Below are positions 26,024-35,017 of a stretch of DNA of 64,000 nt, in pieces. A program made the position numbers and the translations under genes. The stretch comes from Burkholderiales bacterium (lineage in GTDB: Bacteria > Pseudomonadota > Gammaproteobacteria > Burkholderiales > WYBJ01). The notes beneath the pieces are model-generated. The model was not told the origin of the DNA, did not search any database, and was given only the letters and a program-made list of their open reading frames with translations. Within the stretch, counting starts at the first letter, position 1, and each line of letters starts with the position of its first letter. The stretch is from the NCBI GenBank assembly GCA_020848435.1, contig JADLAC010000078.1, positions 62,001 through 126,000 on the forward strand, in the 5' to 3' direction.

Positions 26024-27112
26024 TCAGACGAGTTTGAGGGCCGATCGCGCCGGCGGCAGCGCACTGCCGCGCAGCCGGTTGATGCTGGCCGCGGCCTCGT
26101 CCAACTGCGCGAGCGTGCCGGCATCGAGCGGCAGCGCCTGCGCGCGGCGCGCGCGCGAGATACGCTCGGGCTCGCCGGGAATGAGGACAGCCTGGGTTTC
26201 CGGCAGACAGCGCGCCGAGCGCACGTATTCGAGGAAGGCCGCGGTCTCGCGCTCGTAGTGCTCCAGGGCGCCGAAGCGCGCCGGGTCGAACACGATCGCC
26301 AGCATGTTGTTGAACATCCCGTGCTTGCGCAGGTGTTCGGGCAGCGGGGTATCGCCGCCGAAGATCGCCGCGCCCAACAAGTCGCACACCAGTCCCAGGG
26401 CGTAGCCCTTGTGGCCCGCGGCGGCGAGCAGGGCGCCCAGCGGCTCCTCGTACATGACCGCGGGATCGGTGGTCGGCAGGCCGTCGGCGTCGAGCAGCAC
26501 GCCGGCAGGCGCAGCCGCACGTTTGTAATACGCCACCCGAATCTTGCCCACGGCGATCGCGCTGGTCGCGAAGTCGAGCAGTACGGGGGGAGCATTGCGC
26601 CGCGGCAGTCCGACGGTCAGGGGATTGGTGCCGAGCCTCGGCTGCGTGCCGCCGTGCGGCGCGACCAGCGGACGGCTGACGACATTGGTGAAATGAATCG
26701 AAGCCATGCCGGCCGCGATCGCCTGCTCGGCCCAATGACCGACGCGACCGATATGGTGGCTGTGCTTCAAGCCGACGATGGCGACCCCGTGCGCGCGCGC
26801 GCGCTCGATCGCGAGCGCCATGGTTTGAGCCGCGATCGACTGCCCCATGCCGCGATGGCCGTCGACCACGAGCAGCGCGCCGCTGTCCATCACGATCGAG
26901 ATGCGCTGGTTCAATTGCAGCTGATCGCACTGGAGCGAGCGCACGTAACCCGGCACGACGCTCAGCCCGTGCGAATCGTGACCGCTCAGATTGGCCTCGA
27001 TCAGGTGCTCGGCGGTGAGCCGCGCCTCGGACTCGCACGACCCGGCCGCGCGCCATAATGCATACAGCCAGTCGCGAATCGCTACGGTGTCGAGCAGTAC
27101 GTCGGGTTCCAC
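26024..27112 (-). CDS. Ldh-family NAD(P) dehydrogenase (malate/L-lactate dehydrogenase type)
   Basis: 362 residues of the MDH2/LDH2 family of NAD(P)-dependent 2-hydroxyacid dehydrogenases and imine reductases, unrelated to classical lactate dehydrogenase. The GTG start at 27110-27112 is preferred because AGGAG lies six bases upstream. Conserved segments are ANLSGHDSHGLSVVPGYV, HSHHIGRVGHWAEQA, THFTNV-like SIHFTNVVSRPLVAPHGG, LGTNPLTVGLP and GHKGYALGLVCDLLG. Substrate cannot be told from sequence (malate, lactate, ureidoglycolate and delta1-pyrroline relatives exist). Divergent from the PotD-like gene. Confidence 0.9.
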   Translation of the reverse strand: MEPDVLLDTVAIRDWLYALWRAAGSCESEARLTAEHLIEANLSGHDSHGLSVVPGYVRSLQCDQLQLNQRISIVMDSGALLVVDGHRGMGQSIAAQTMALAIERARAHGVAIVGLKHSHHIGRVGHWAEQAIAAGMASIHFTNVVSRPLVAPHGGTQPRLGTNPLTVGLPRRNAPPVLLDFATSAIAVGKIRVAYYKRAAAPAGVLLDADGLPTTDPAVMYEEPLGALLAAAGHKGYALGLVCDLLGAAIFGGDTPLPEHLRKHGMFNNMLAIVFDPARFGALEHYERETAAFLEYVRSARCLPETQAVLIPGEPERISRARRAQALPLDAGTLAQLDEAAASINRLRGSALPPARSALKLV

Positions 27113-27432
27113 GCCAGGCTCCTGTGGGCTGCGTTCGCGCGCGCCGGGGCGCTCGGCGCACGTCCGGATAAAGGCGATCTTCGCCCGCGGCCAGGCGCTC
27201 GACGCAGCCGCCGATGATAAGGGAATTCGGCGTCGGTCTTGCAATCGCACCCTGCGCGATGCTGGAATGCGAGATCTGCCTCAGGCGTTGCGGCCATCTC
27301 GGATATCGCAGCAGACCTCACGGCGAACTTCATGCCCCCATTGCTTTCCCGGCGATCTTGGATCGAAACAGACCTGACCGCGGGCATCATGCCCCCAGGC
27401 TGCCCCGCGGGGCTGGAATGCAGGCAGGTGCG
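27113..27432. other. Divergent gap with imperfect direct repeats
   Basis: 320 bases between the divergent Ldh-family and PotD-like genes. It contains two related segments of about 46 bases (27293-27340 and 27352-27397) sharing GACCT...TCATGCCCCCA, and two copies of GCTGGAATGC (27261-27270 and 27412-27421). The second segment includes the palindrome GGGCATCATGCCC. No clear promoter could be called. Confidence 0.55.
27293..27397. repeat. Imperfect direct repeat, about 46 bp, two copies
   Basis: 27314-27340 and 27371-27397 match at 22 of 27 positions, ending in the identical TCATGCCCCCA, and the similarity extends upstream through GATCT(T)GGAT. The second copy contains GACCTGACCGC, also seen at 41626-41636 and 13924-13934. 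Probably decayed dispersed repeats. Confidence 0.55.
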
Positions 27433-28530
27433 ATGCCGAGCTTCGCGCTAGCGCGCAGCGCGCGCGCATGGCTGCTCGCCGCGCTGCTGAGCATCACGTG
27501 TCGGGCCGGCGCGGCCGAGCGCGACGCCGTGCTGCATCTGTACAACTGGAACAACTACATCGCCCAGCCGACCCTCGCCCGATTCGAACAGCTTTGCGCC
27601 TGCCGGGTGAAGCAGGACTACTACACCGACAACGAAGAAATGCTCGCCAAGCTCGAAGCGGGCGCGACCGGCTACGACATCCTGGTGCCCACGGGCAACG
27701 CGGTCGAGACGCTCATCAAACAGCAGGCGCTGCGCCCGCTCGACCATGCCCTCGTGCCGCGCCTGCGCAACGTGAAGCCGGAATTTCTCGATCCGCCCTT
27801 CGATCCGGGCAACCGTTACTCGGTGCCGTATGCCTATTCGATCACGCTGCTCGGCTACAACGTGGAGAAGCTGCGCGCGCTGGGATTGCCGCACGACAGT
27901 TGGGCGCTGATTTTCGAGCCCGAGCAGCTTGCGCGCATCCGTGGTCGGGTGAGCGTGCTCAACAGCCATCGCGAGCTGATGGGCGCGGCGCTGCGCTACC
28001 TCGGCCACTCGGCGCAGGATCGCAACCCGGCCCATTGGGAAGCCGCCAAGCAGCTCATCCTGCGCGCCAAGCCGTACTGGGCGACGTTCTCCAACAGCAC
28101 CTACATCAAGGAACTCGCCGTCGGCAACATCTGGGTCGCGCACGGCTACTCGAACGACATGTATCGCGCCGCCGAAGACGCGAAGGCGGCCGGCAGGAGC
28201 TTCAGCATCGGCTGGACGACGCCGCGCGAAGGCGCGGTCCTGGGCATCGACAGCATGGTGCTGCACAAGGGCGGACGGCGGCCCGATCTCGCGCACCGCT
28301 TCATCGACTTCATGCTGGACGGTCGCAACGCCGCGGAGCTGTCGAATCTCATCGGCGCGGGCAATCCGAATGCCGCCGCGATGCCCCACATCCGCGCCGA
28401 CATCGCCTCGAATCCGGATATCTTCCCACCGCCGCGGGCGCTCGCCCAGCGCCTCGACGTGCTGCGCGATCTGCCCCCGCGCGAGCGGCGCGTGCTCGCC
28501 CGCATCTGGACCCAGATCAAGGTGCATTGA
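27433..28530 (+). CDS. PotD/spermidine-putrescine type ABC transporter binding protein
   Basis: 365-residue exported solute-binding protein. Signal peptide about 1-28 (ARSARAWLLAALLSITCRAG), then the PotD-family start VLHLYNWNNYIAQPTLARFE. Also YTDNEEMLAKLEAGATGYDI, YSVPYAYSITLLGYNVEKLR and SFSIGWTTPREGAVLGID. The ATG at 27433 has AGGTG upstream; an ATG five codons earlier is possible. Probably binds a polyamine or similar amine in the periplasm. No ATPase or permease genes are adjacent, so it would depend on a transporter elsewhere. Confidence 0.87.
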   Translation: MPSFALARSARAWLLAALLSITCRAGAAERDAVLHLYNWNNYIAQPTLARFEQLCACRVKQDYYTDNEEMLAKLEAGATGYDILVPTGNAVETLIKQQALRPLDHALVPRLRNVKPEFLDPPFDPGNRYSVPYAYSITLLGYNVEKLRALGLPHDSWALIFEPEQLARIRGRVSVLNSHRELMGAALRYLGHSAQDRNPAHWEAAKQLILRAKPYWATFSNSTYIKELAVGNIWVAHGYSNDMYRAAEDAKAAGRSFSIGWTTPREGAVLGIDSMVLHKGGRRPDLAHRFIDFMLDGRNAAELSNLIGAGNPNAAAMPHIRADIASNPDIFPPPRALAQRLDVLRDLPPRERRVLARIWTQIKVH

Positions 28531-28695
28531 ACGCGCGCGCGGCTCGTCCGTCCCGCGCATGAGCTCGCCGCATTCGTCTCGCGCGCGACGACGGGCGCCA
28601 TCATGCGCCAGCATGGGCGCGTGGCTGCGGCTCGCCGCGCGAACTCGACTTGCGCGCAGCGACGGCCGCGCCTAGCTGGCGCGTTCCTCGTCCGG

Positions 28696-29655
28696 CTAGA
28701 CGGGAATGAAGGCGCGGGCGAAGGCCCGCGCAAAGCGCTCGAAGTCCGCTTGCGGCAGGTGATTGATGCCGGCCGCGCCGGCGCGCCCGCCGCCGGTATC
28801 GAATTGCCGGCACAGCGCATCGGCGCCCATGGGGCGCGCGATCGGCGCGCGTACGCTCACCACGAAGCCATCGGCCCTGGCGGTCACGATGGCGTGCGCC
28901 CGCGCCGGCTCGCGCTGGGCCAAGCGATTGCCGAGGACGCCGGCCACGCGCCGCGACCAGGCCGCATCGGGCAGCATCAACAGCGCGTGATGCTCGTCTT
29001 CGAATTGAGCGCGTGCTTCGGCCACGCGGTAAAGGTCGTCCGCCATGCCGTCGCGCAACACGTCGAACACGGGCTCGCCGTCGATGAACTGCAATGGATC
29101 GGCGTACGGCGCCAAGGCCCGATAGAGGTCGCTCGGAGGATAGTACAAGTCATCCACGGACTCGCCATAAGCGTTGTAGTTCAAGCATTCGCCGAGCTCC
29201 TGCAAGCGCGCGAGCGCATGCGGCGCGAAGCCCAGCGGCGCGGCGGCCGCGCTTGCCGCCGCCGCGAGGTTGTCGCCGAAGGCGCCTACGACGGCCCACG
29301 CGCGATGCGCGCCGCCGAGCGCGCGATCGACGAGCAGGCTGGTGCACGAGCCCGGGTCGGTATCGATGTTCGCCTCGAAGGCGGCGCCGGCCGGAATCTC
29401 GCCGGCGTAATGATGGTCGAAGTAGCGCACGCGCGCGCCGGCGGCGAGCGCGCGCAGGACGGCAGCGCGATTGGCGTCGAGCGAGATGTCGAGCACGGTC
29501 AGCTCATCACCGGCAGCCGCGGCGACGCGCTCGACCAGCCGGATCTCGCGCTTGGTGCCGGTGACGAGCTCCGCGCCGCGCGGCTCGCTCAGCCGGAGTT
29601 GATGCAAGGCGCAGATGCCGTCCGCGTCGCCGTTGAAGATGTCATAGAATGCCAT
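28696..29655 (-). CDS. DHH-superfamily phosphoesterase-like protein
   Basis: 319 residues. Motifs of DHH phosphoesterases are visible: N-terminal FNGDADGICALHQL (DxDG), ELTVLDISLDANRAA, and the name-giving YFDHHYAG at about 78-85, followed by DTDPGSCTSLLVDRAL. The C-terminal part (FVVSVRAPIARPMGADALCR, then FDTGGGRAGAAGINHLPQ) resembles the DHHA1 substrate-binding region. Relatives degrade short RNA or nucleotides, but this branch is uncharacterised as far as I can recall. It faces the VanZ gene divergently across 99 bases and converges with the PotD-like gene. Confidence 0.8.
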   Translation of the reverse strand: MAFYDIFNGDADGICALHQLRLSEPRGAELVTGTKREIRLVERVAAAAGDELTVLDISLDANRAAVLRALAAGARVRYFDHHYAGEIPAGAAFEANIDTDPGSCTSLLVDRALGGAHRAWAVVGAFGDNLAAAASAAAAPLGFAPHALARLQELGECLNYNAYGESVDDLYYPPSDLYRALAPYADPLQFIDGEPVFDVLRDGMADDLYRVAEARAQFEDEHHALLMLPDAAWSRRVAGVLGNRLAQREPARAHAIVTARADGFVVSVRAPIARPMGADALCRQFDTGGGRAGAAGINHLPQADFERFARAFARAFIPV

Positions 29656-29754
29656 GGTGATCGAGCTCGGGCGCTGTCTTCAGTTGCCTCTCGTGCGCCG
29701 GTGCAGTGACGCGGCACGCACGGCGCGGCGGCGGCGCCATTCGAGGGCGCGGTA

Positions 29755-30831
29755 GTGGAAGCGGCGAGATCACGCCTCGCGCTGTACCTCGCGCTAGGGT
29801 ACACATTGCTCATTCTGTACGCCAGCTTGTCGCCGTTCACCGGCTGGCGCGATCCGGGCGAAGACGTCTGGGCCTTTCTCAACGCGCCGTGGCCGCGCTA
29901 TTTCACCGCGTTCGATCTCGCCTTCAACGTGCTCGCCTACGTGCCGCTGGGCTTCCTCGTGACCCTGCTGGCGCTGCCGGCCTCGCGACCCGTGTTCGCC
30001 GCATTGGGCGGTGCCGGGGCCGGCATCGCCATGAGCCTATGCATGGAGCTCGCCCAAGCCTATCTGCCCGGGCGAGTCAGCAACAATCTAGACCTGTTGA
30101 CCAACGCGCTCGGGGCGGCAGCCGGTGCCGCGCTGGCCGCGCGCGCCGGCTCGGCCCCCTTCATCACCCGCCGGCTCGGCCGCTGGCGCGCGCGACTGTT
30201 TCTCCCCGGCAAGACGATGGATCTCGGCATCGCGCTGATCGCCTTGTGGTTCTTCACCCAGCTCGATCCGTCGCTGCCGCTGCTCGGCATCGTGTTCTTT
30301 TCCAACGGCGTGCAGGCGCAGCTCGCCGGCTTGAGCGCCGGCAATGCCTACCGGCTGCTCGGTCCGCTTTCGGTCGGCATGAACTTGGTCGCGCTCGGCG
30401 CGATGCTCATGCTCATCATGCGCTCGAAGCGCTCCGCCTTGGCCGGTCTCGCGTCGCTGGTGTGGATCGCGGCGTTGTTGAAGCTCGTGACCGCCACGGC
30501 GCTGTTGCGCAGCGAGGCCGCGTTCCTGTGGGTGGGCGGCGAGATCGTCTGGGCGCTCGCGATCGGTGCGATACTGGTCGTGGTGGCCGCAACGTTGCCG
30601 CGGTTGCATATCCGTCTGTTTTGCGCCGCCGCGCTGCTGGGCGCGATCGCGCTCACGTTGATCAAGCCGGGCGAAGCGCATTCCTTCCTGTCGTTGCGGC
30701 TATTTCGCTGGAGCGATCTGCAACTGGTGCACTACACCGGGCTTGCGGCGATGGTGGCCGATGTATGGCCCTATGCCGCCCTCGGATATCTCGCGCTGCT
30801 GTGGCACGGCGACCGGCGCCGCGTGGCTTAG
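29755..30831 (+). CDS. VanZ-like membrane protein
   Basis: 358 residues, about ten predicted membrane helices. The N-terminal 130 residues are the VanZ-like domain: YLALGYTLLILYASLSPFTG, FDLAFNVLAYVPLGFL, SLCMELAQAYLPGRVSNNLD and LLTNALGAAAGA, where the Glu and the RxxNxxD segment are conserved. The remaining 220 residues are additional helices, longer than plain VanZ proteins. GTG start, no strong ribosome-binding site. Function of chromosomal VanZ-like proteins is not settled; antibiotic resistance should not be inferred. Confidence 0.85.
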   Translation: MEAARSRLALYLALGYTLLILYASLSPFTGWRDPGEDVWAFLNAPWPRYFTAFDLAFNVLAYVPLGFLVTLLALPASRPVFAALGGAGAGIAMSLCMELAQAYLPGRVSNNLDLLTNALGAAAGAALAARAGSAPFITRRLGRWRARLFLPGKTMDLGIALIALWFFTQLDPSLPLLGIVFFSNGVQAQLAGLSAGNAYRLLGPLSVGMNLVALGAMLMLIMRSKRSALAGLASLVWIAALLKLVTATALLRSEAAFLWVGGEIVWALAIGAILVVVAATLPRLHIRLFCAAALLGAIALTLIKPGEAHSFLSLRLFRWSDLQLVHYTGLAAMVADVWPYAALGYLALLWHGDRRRVA

Positions 30832-30921
30832 GGGGCGAGCCCCATCGACTCAGGGCCGACGCCGGGTCTTATCCGCTATAATCGCACGCCGATTTGCGAG
30901 CGCGCTGCGCGCCCCGACGCC

Positions 30922-31230
30922 ATGGGTCACTACCGTTACCACGTGTTCTTCTGCTGCAATCAACGGCAAAACGGCGAGCGCTGCTGCAACGATCACGGCA
31001 GCAGTGAAGTGCGTGACTATGCCAAGAGCAGGGTCAAGGCGCTCAAGCTCGACGGCCCCGGCAAGGTGCGCATCAACATGGCGGGCTGCCTCGATCGCTG
31101 CGACGAAGGCCCGGTCATGGTCGTGTACCCGGAAGAAGTCTGGTACACCTACGTCGACAAGGAAGACGTCGACGAGATCATCCGCGAACACCTGCAAAAC
31201 GGCCGCCCGGTGGAGCGGCTGCGTATCTAG
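30922..31230 (+). CDS. Thioredoxin-fold 2Fe-2S ferredoxin
   Basis: 102-residue protein of the (2Fe-2S) ferredoxin group related to Shethna/HoxE-type proteins. Six Cys are seen (C11, C12, C21, C22, C56, C60) in CCNQRQNGERCC and NMAGCLDRCDEGP; four of them, one per adjacent pair plus C56 and C60, are expected to hold the cluster. The body ends VVYPEEVWYTYVDKEDVDEI. A TATAAT lies at 30877-30882 but without a good -35. The following hydrolase starts 44 bases later, so co-transcription is possible. Confidence 0.88.
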   Translation: MGHYRYHVFFCCNQRQNGERCCNDHGSSEVRDYAKSRVKALKLDGPGKVRINMAGCLDRCDEGPVMVVYPEEVWYTYVDKEDVDEIIREHLQNGRPVERLRI

Positions 31231-31274
31231 GGCGCGGCCTGCGGCGAGATTTCCGCGCGGTCCGAACCACGAGC

Positions 31275-31916
31275 GTGCATCCGTCGACGCTTACCGAAGC
31301 GCTGCTCGACGGGCCTGCCGGCACGATCGAGGTCGCCATCAACGACCCTGGAACCTCGCGGCGCGGACTGGCACTGATCGCGCATCCGCATCCCCTGCAA
31401 GGCGGCACGCGGGACAACAAGGTCGTCACCACGCTCGCGCGAGCACTGTTCTCGCTCGGCTACTGTGTATGGCGCCCGAACTTTCGCGGAGTCGGCCGCT
31501 CCGCAGGGGTTTACGCCGAGGGCCGCGGCGAAGCCGACGACCTGGTCAGGCTCGCCGAGCACATGCTTGAGCGCCATGGCGAGCAAGCCATCCTGCTGGC
31601 GGGATTCTCGTTCGGCGCATTCGTGCAGACGCAGGTGGCCCGCCGCGTGCGCGCCGAGCGCCTGGCCTTGGTCGCGCCGGCAGTGAACCGGTTCGATGCC
31701 GAACCGGTCGCTGCAGACACGCTGGTGGTTCACGGCGATCAGGACGCCGTCGTGCCGCTCGCAGCGGTGCTCGCGTGGGCGCAACCGCAAAGCCTGCCGA
31801 TCGTCGTGATTCCCGGCGGCGAGCATTTCTTTCACGGCCGCCTCACGCAATTGCAGCGGATCGTGGTGCATTGGTGTCGAGGTCATCGTGGCGGCGCCGC
31901 TTCGACACAGGGCTGA
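31275..31916 (+). CDS. Alpha/beta hydrolase (serine hydrolase)
   Basis: 213 residues. The family signature LIAHPHPLQGGTRDNKVV opens the fold, RPNFRGVGRSAG is the oxyanion region, the nucleophile lies in LAGFSFGAF (GxSxG), the acid in VVHGDQDAVVPLA and the catalytic His in PGGEHFFHGRL. It belongs to the YfhR/COG2945-like group of small cytosolic hydrolases of unknown substrate. GTG start. Downstream of the ferredoxin gene. Confidence 0.87.
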   Translation: MHPSTLTEALLDGPAGTIEVAINDPGTSRRGLALIAHPHPLQGGTRDNKVVTTLARALFSLGYCVWRPNFRGVGRSAGVYAEGRGEADDLVRLAEHMLERHGEQAILLAGFSFGAFVQTQVARRVRAERLALVAPAVNRFDAEPVAADTLVVHGDQDAVVPLAAVLAWAQPQSLPIVVIPGGEHFFHGRLTQLQRIVVHWCRGHRGGAASTQG

Positions 31917-32071
31917 GGCGCCCGTTCTTGGCACGGTGTTCGCCGTCTCGCCGTCGCCGCTATGCGCGGGCGGCGGGCCGCCGGCTCGATCGGCAAGCCC
32001 GCCGGCGCGGCGCCGGCACCCGGCGCCCACCCGGTCGGCGTCGCGCCCATGAGTCGCCAGGGGAGGAAAGC

Positions 32072-32980
32072 ATGCGCTACGAGCTCGCGGCACTAAGCTT
32101 TTCGCTTCTGCTCGCGGCCTCGGCCGAGGTGTGCGCGCAGATAACCTCCGCGCGCCTGCTCGCTGCCTCCACCCAAGCGAAGGACCTCGACTTTCCCACC
32201 GAGGTGTCGCGCCTGTCGGTTTTGAGCTACCCGCGCATGGCGCTCTATAAGCCGGAGGGGCAAGGACCGTTTCCGGCGCTCGTCCTGCACCATCAATGCG
32301 GCGGCCTGAGCAGAGCGCGCTGGCAGAACGTGTCGATGCTCAATTGGGCCAAGGAAGCGGTGGCGCGCGGCTATGTCGCGCTGCTGATCGACAGCCTCGG
32401 CCCGCGCGGCGTCGACACGGTGTGCATGGGGCCACGCGGCGGGGTGAATCTCATGCGCGGCGTCAAGGATGCCTTGCAGGCCGCGGAGCATCTGCGGCAA
32501 TTCGATTTCGTCGACAAGAGCCGCATCGCGCTGGCCGGGTACTCCTGGGGCGCCATGGTCGGTGTGGCCGCGAGCAGCAAGCTGTGGGGCAACACGCTCA
32601 GCCCCGGGGAGCGCTTCGCCGCCGTGGTCTCGTTCTATCCCGGCTGCTTCACGATCCGGCCGAGCGCAGGGGCTGCGTACGAGATCGTGAATACCGACAT
32701 CGACCGGCCGCTCCTGGTCCTGCTGGGCGAAAAGGATACCGAGACACCGGCCGCGGCGTGCGTCGCGAAATTGGCGGCGGCGCAAGCAGCCGGCGCTCCG
32801 GTGCAGTGGCACGTCTACCCGAACGTCACGCACTGCTGGGATTGCGTGAGCCTCGACGGATTCTCCAAGGTCGACGCCCGCGGCAACCGGGTCGTGTACT
32901 ACTATGACGACAATGCAACCAAGGATGCGGCGCGGCGCATGTTCGATTTCCTGCAAACGACGCTTGCCGCGCGGCCATGA
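32072..32980 (+). CDS. Exported dienelactone-hydrolase-family protein
   Basis: 302 residues with an N-terminal signal peptide (AALSFSLLLAASAEVCAQ, about residues 5-22), so it should act in the periplasm. Hydrolase fold with VLHHQCGGLSR, nucleophile Ser in ALAGYSWGAMVG, acid in LLGEKDTETPAAAC and His in YPNVTHCWDC. Classical dienelactone hydrolase uses Cys; the GYSWG Ser here suggests an esterase or peptidase-like role. The ATG at 32072 has GGGGAGG upstream. Several Cys pairs may be disulfide-bonded. Confidence 0.88.
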   Translation: MRYELAALSFSLLLAASAEVCAQITSARLLAASTQAKDLDFPTEVSRLSVLSYPRMALYKPEGQGPFPALVLHHQCGGLSRARWQNVSMLNWAKEAVARGYVALLIDSLGPRGVDTVCMGPRGGVNLMRGVKDALQAAEHLRQFDFVDKSRIALAGYSWGAMVGVAASSKLWGNTLSPGERFAAVVSFYPGCFTIRPSAGAAYEIVNTDIDRPLLVLLGEKDTETPAAACVAKLAAAQAAGAPVQWHVYPNVTHCWDCVSLDGFSKVDARGNRVVYYYDDNATKDAARRMFDFLQTTLAARP

Positions 32981-33089
32981 TGCAGATTCGCCGCTTGGCG
33001 GGCGCATGCGACGGACCGTCCGACGGCGAGGCTATCGGGTAGCTCGGCGACACGCGGCCGATTGCTCGGGACGATAGAGGACATTGGCC

Positions 33090-34013
33090 GTGCTGCGAGC
33101 CGACTATCCGCTTGAAGCGCGCGGCCTGCGCAAGCGCTACGGCGGCAAGGAAGTCGTCGCCGGTGTCGATCTCGCGCTCGCGCCCGGCGAGTGCTTCGGC
33201 CTGCTCGGCCCCAACGGCGCGGGCAAGACCACCACGCTGCGCCTGTGCCTGGGGCTGACGGCGCCGGACGCGGGTAGCGTCCACGTCCTAGGTGTCGACG
33301 TGATCGCCCAGCCGCGCCGCGCCCGGATGCGCGTGGGGGTCGTGCCGCAGATGGACAATCTCGACCCCGATTTCACGGTCGAAGAGAACCTCGTCATATA
33401 CGGCCGCTATTTTGGGGAATCCGATCGGCGCATCCGCGCCCGCATTCCGGATCTGCTGGAATTCGCGGGCTTGTCGGCGCGCGCGAAGGCGCGCATCAGC
33501 ACGCTTTCGGGCGGCATGAAGCGCAGGCTGACGCTCGCGCGCGCCCTGGTGAACGATCCCGAGCTGATCTTTCTGGACGAGCCCACCACCGGCCTCGATC
33601 CGCAGGCGCGGCACCTGATCTGGGGCCGGCTCAAGCAACTGCTCGCCGAGCGCAAGACGATATTGCTCACCACCCATTTCATGGACGAGGCCGAACGGCT
33701 GTGCGATCGGCTGTCCATTCTCGACCATGGCCGCATGGTCGCCTGCGGCGCGCCGCGCGAGCTGATCGGCGCGCACATCGAGCCGCAAGTTGTCGAGGTC
33801 TATGGCGAGAACGTCAGCGCCTGGGGCGAGCAGCATGGGCGGCGTCTCGCCGAGCGCTGCGAGTACAGCGGCGAGACCGTGTTCTGCTACACCGGCGACG
33901 CGAGCGCCCTGGTGCAGGCGCTCGAACACCGGCCCGAGCTGCGCTATCTGCATCGTCACGCCAACCTCGAGGACGTGTTCTTGAAGCTCACCGGACGCGA
34001 ATTGCGCGATTGA
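33090..34013 (+). CDS. ABC transporter ATPase, NodI-like
   Basis: 307-residue ATP-binding subunit of an ABC-2 exporter of the NodI type. Walker A GPNGAGKTTTLRLCLG, Q-loop VPQMDNLDPDFTVEENLVI, signature LSGGMKRRL, Walker B LIFLDEPTTGLDPQ and the H-loop LLTTHFMDEAE are intact. The GTG at 33090 (AGAGG about nine bases upstream) is preferred over a TTG two codons before it. The permease gene follows in 10 bases. Such pairs occur widely in beta-proteobacteria as general exporters; there are no nodulation genes nearby. Confidence 0.92.
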   Translation: MLRADYPLEARGLRKRYGGKEVVAGVDLALAPGECFGLLGPNGAGKTTTLRLCLGLTAPDAGSVHVLGVDVIAQPRRARMRVGVVPQMDNLDPDFTVEENLVIYGRYFGESDRRIRARIPDLLEFAGLSARAKARISTLSGGMKRRLTLARALVNDPELIFLDEPTTGLDPQARHLIWGRLKQLLAERKTILLTTHFMDEAERLCDRLSILDHGRMVACGAPRELIGAHIEPQVVEVYGENVSAWGEQHGRRLAERCEYSGETVFCYTGDASALVQALEHRPELRYLHRHANLEDVFLKLTGRELRD

Positions 34014-34023
34014 TGGAGGCAGC

Positions 34024-34815
34024 GTGACGCCCGCCGCGAGGCATTTCTCCCCGCCGCGCTTGAGCCTGCGCTTCATGCCGGTATGGCGGCGGCACTTCCT
34101 GGTATGGCGCAAGCTCACCATTCCTTCGATGCTCGGCAACCTCGCCGACCCGCTGCTCTACATGCTGGGCTTCGGTTACGGGCTCGGCGCGTTGCTGCCC
34201 GAGATGCAGGGCACGTCCTACATCGCGTTCATCGCCGCGGGCACCGTGTGTTCGAGCACCATGATGACGGCCTCGTTCGAATCGATGTATTCGAGCTTCT
34301 CGCGCATGCACGTGCAGCGCACCTGGGATGCCATCCTCAATACACCGCTCGACCTGGACGACGTGGTCGTGGCCGAAGCGGTATGGTCGGCCTCCAAGGC
34401 GACCTTGTCGGGCGTCGCGGTGCTGCTGGTCGCGACCTTGCTCGGACTCACCCACTCGTGGCTCGCGCTGGGGGTGATTCCACTCGCGCTGCTCACCGGC
34501 CTGACCTTCGCGAGCCTCGGCCTCATCATGACCGCGCTCAGCCCGAGCTACGATTTCTTCCTCTACTACTTCACGCTCGCGGTCACGCCCATGATGCTGC
34601 TCTGCGGGGTGTTTTTTCCACTGGAGCAATTGCCGCCGGCGCTGCAAACGCTGGCCGCGGCGTTGCCGCTCACGCACGCGGTGGCGATCGCGCGGCCGTT
34701 GATGAATGGCGCCGTGCCGAGCGCGCTCGCGTCGCACTTGGGCGTGATCGGGCTCTACGGCGCCGCCGGCTTTTACCTCGCGCTCGCGCTCACGCGCCGG
34801 CGGCTCGCGCAGTAA
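34024..34815 (+). CDS. ABC-2 type permease, NodJ-like
   Basis: 263 residues with six predicted helices and the ABC-2 membrane fold; segments RRHFLVWRKLTIPSMLGNLA, ADPLLYMLGFGYGLGALLPE and MLLCGVFFPLEQLPPALQTL are NodJ-like. GTG start with GGAGG upstream, immediately after the ATPase gene. Together they form a complete exporter. Substrate unknown; NodIJ proper exports lipo-oligosaccharides. Confidence 0.9.
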   Translation: MTPAARHFSPPRLSLRFMPVWRRHFLVWRKLTIPSMLGNLADPLLYMLGFGYGLGALLPEMQGTSYIAFIAAGTVCSSTMMTASFESMYSSFSRMHVQRTWDAILNTPLDLDDVVVAEAVWSASKATLSGVAVLLVATLLGLTHSWLALGVIPLALLTGLTFASLGLIMTALSPSYDFFLYYFTLAVTPMMLLCGVFFPLEQLPPALQTLAAALPLTHAVAIARPLMNGAVPSALASHLGVIGLYGAAGFYLALALTRRRLAQ

Positions 34816-35017
34816 CACGTTCGATCGGCTTCGGGTCCTCCTGGATCGGGACCGCCGCGCCCGGAGCGGCCGATGCTGGCGACTTTGGCGGCGATCGAGG
34901 CGAGCGCGCGCGAAGCGCCGCGCGCCGGCCACGGTCCGTCTACACCGTTCGTCCGATGGCGGCTGCATGCGGCGCCGACTAAAATCTCGCGCATCGCCCG
35001 CTCGTCTGCCGAAGCGC

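Noticed and set aside
29755..30831. Antibiotic-resistance gene (VanZ)
   Set aside because: Only the general VanZ-like domain is present; there is no van operon, so a resistance role is not supported.
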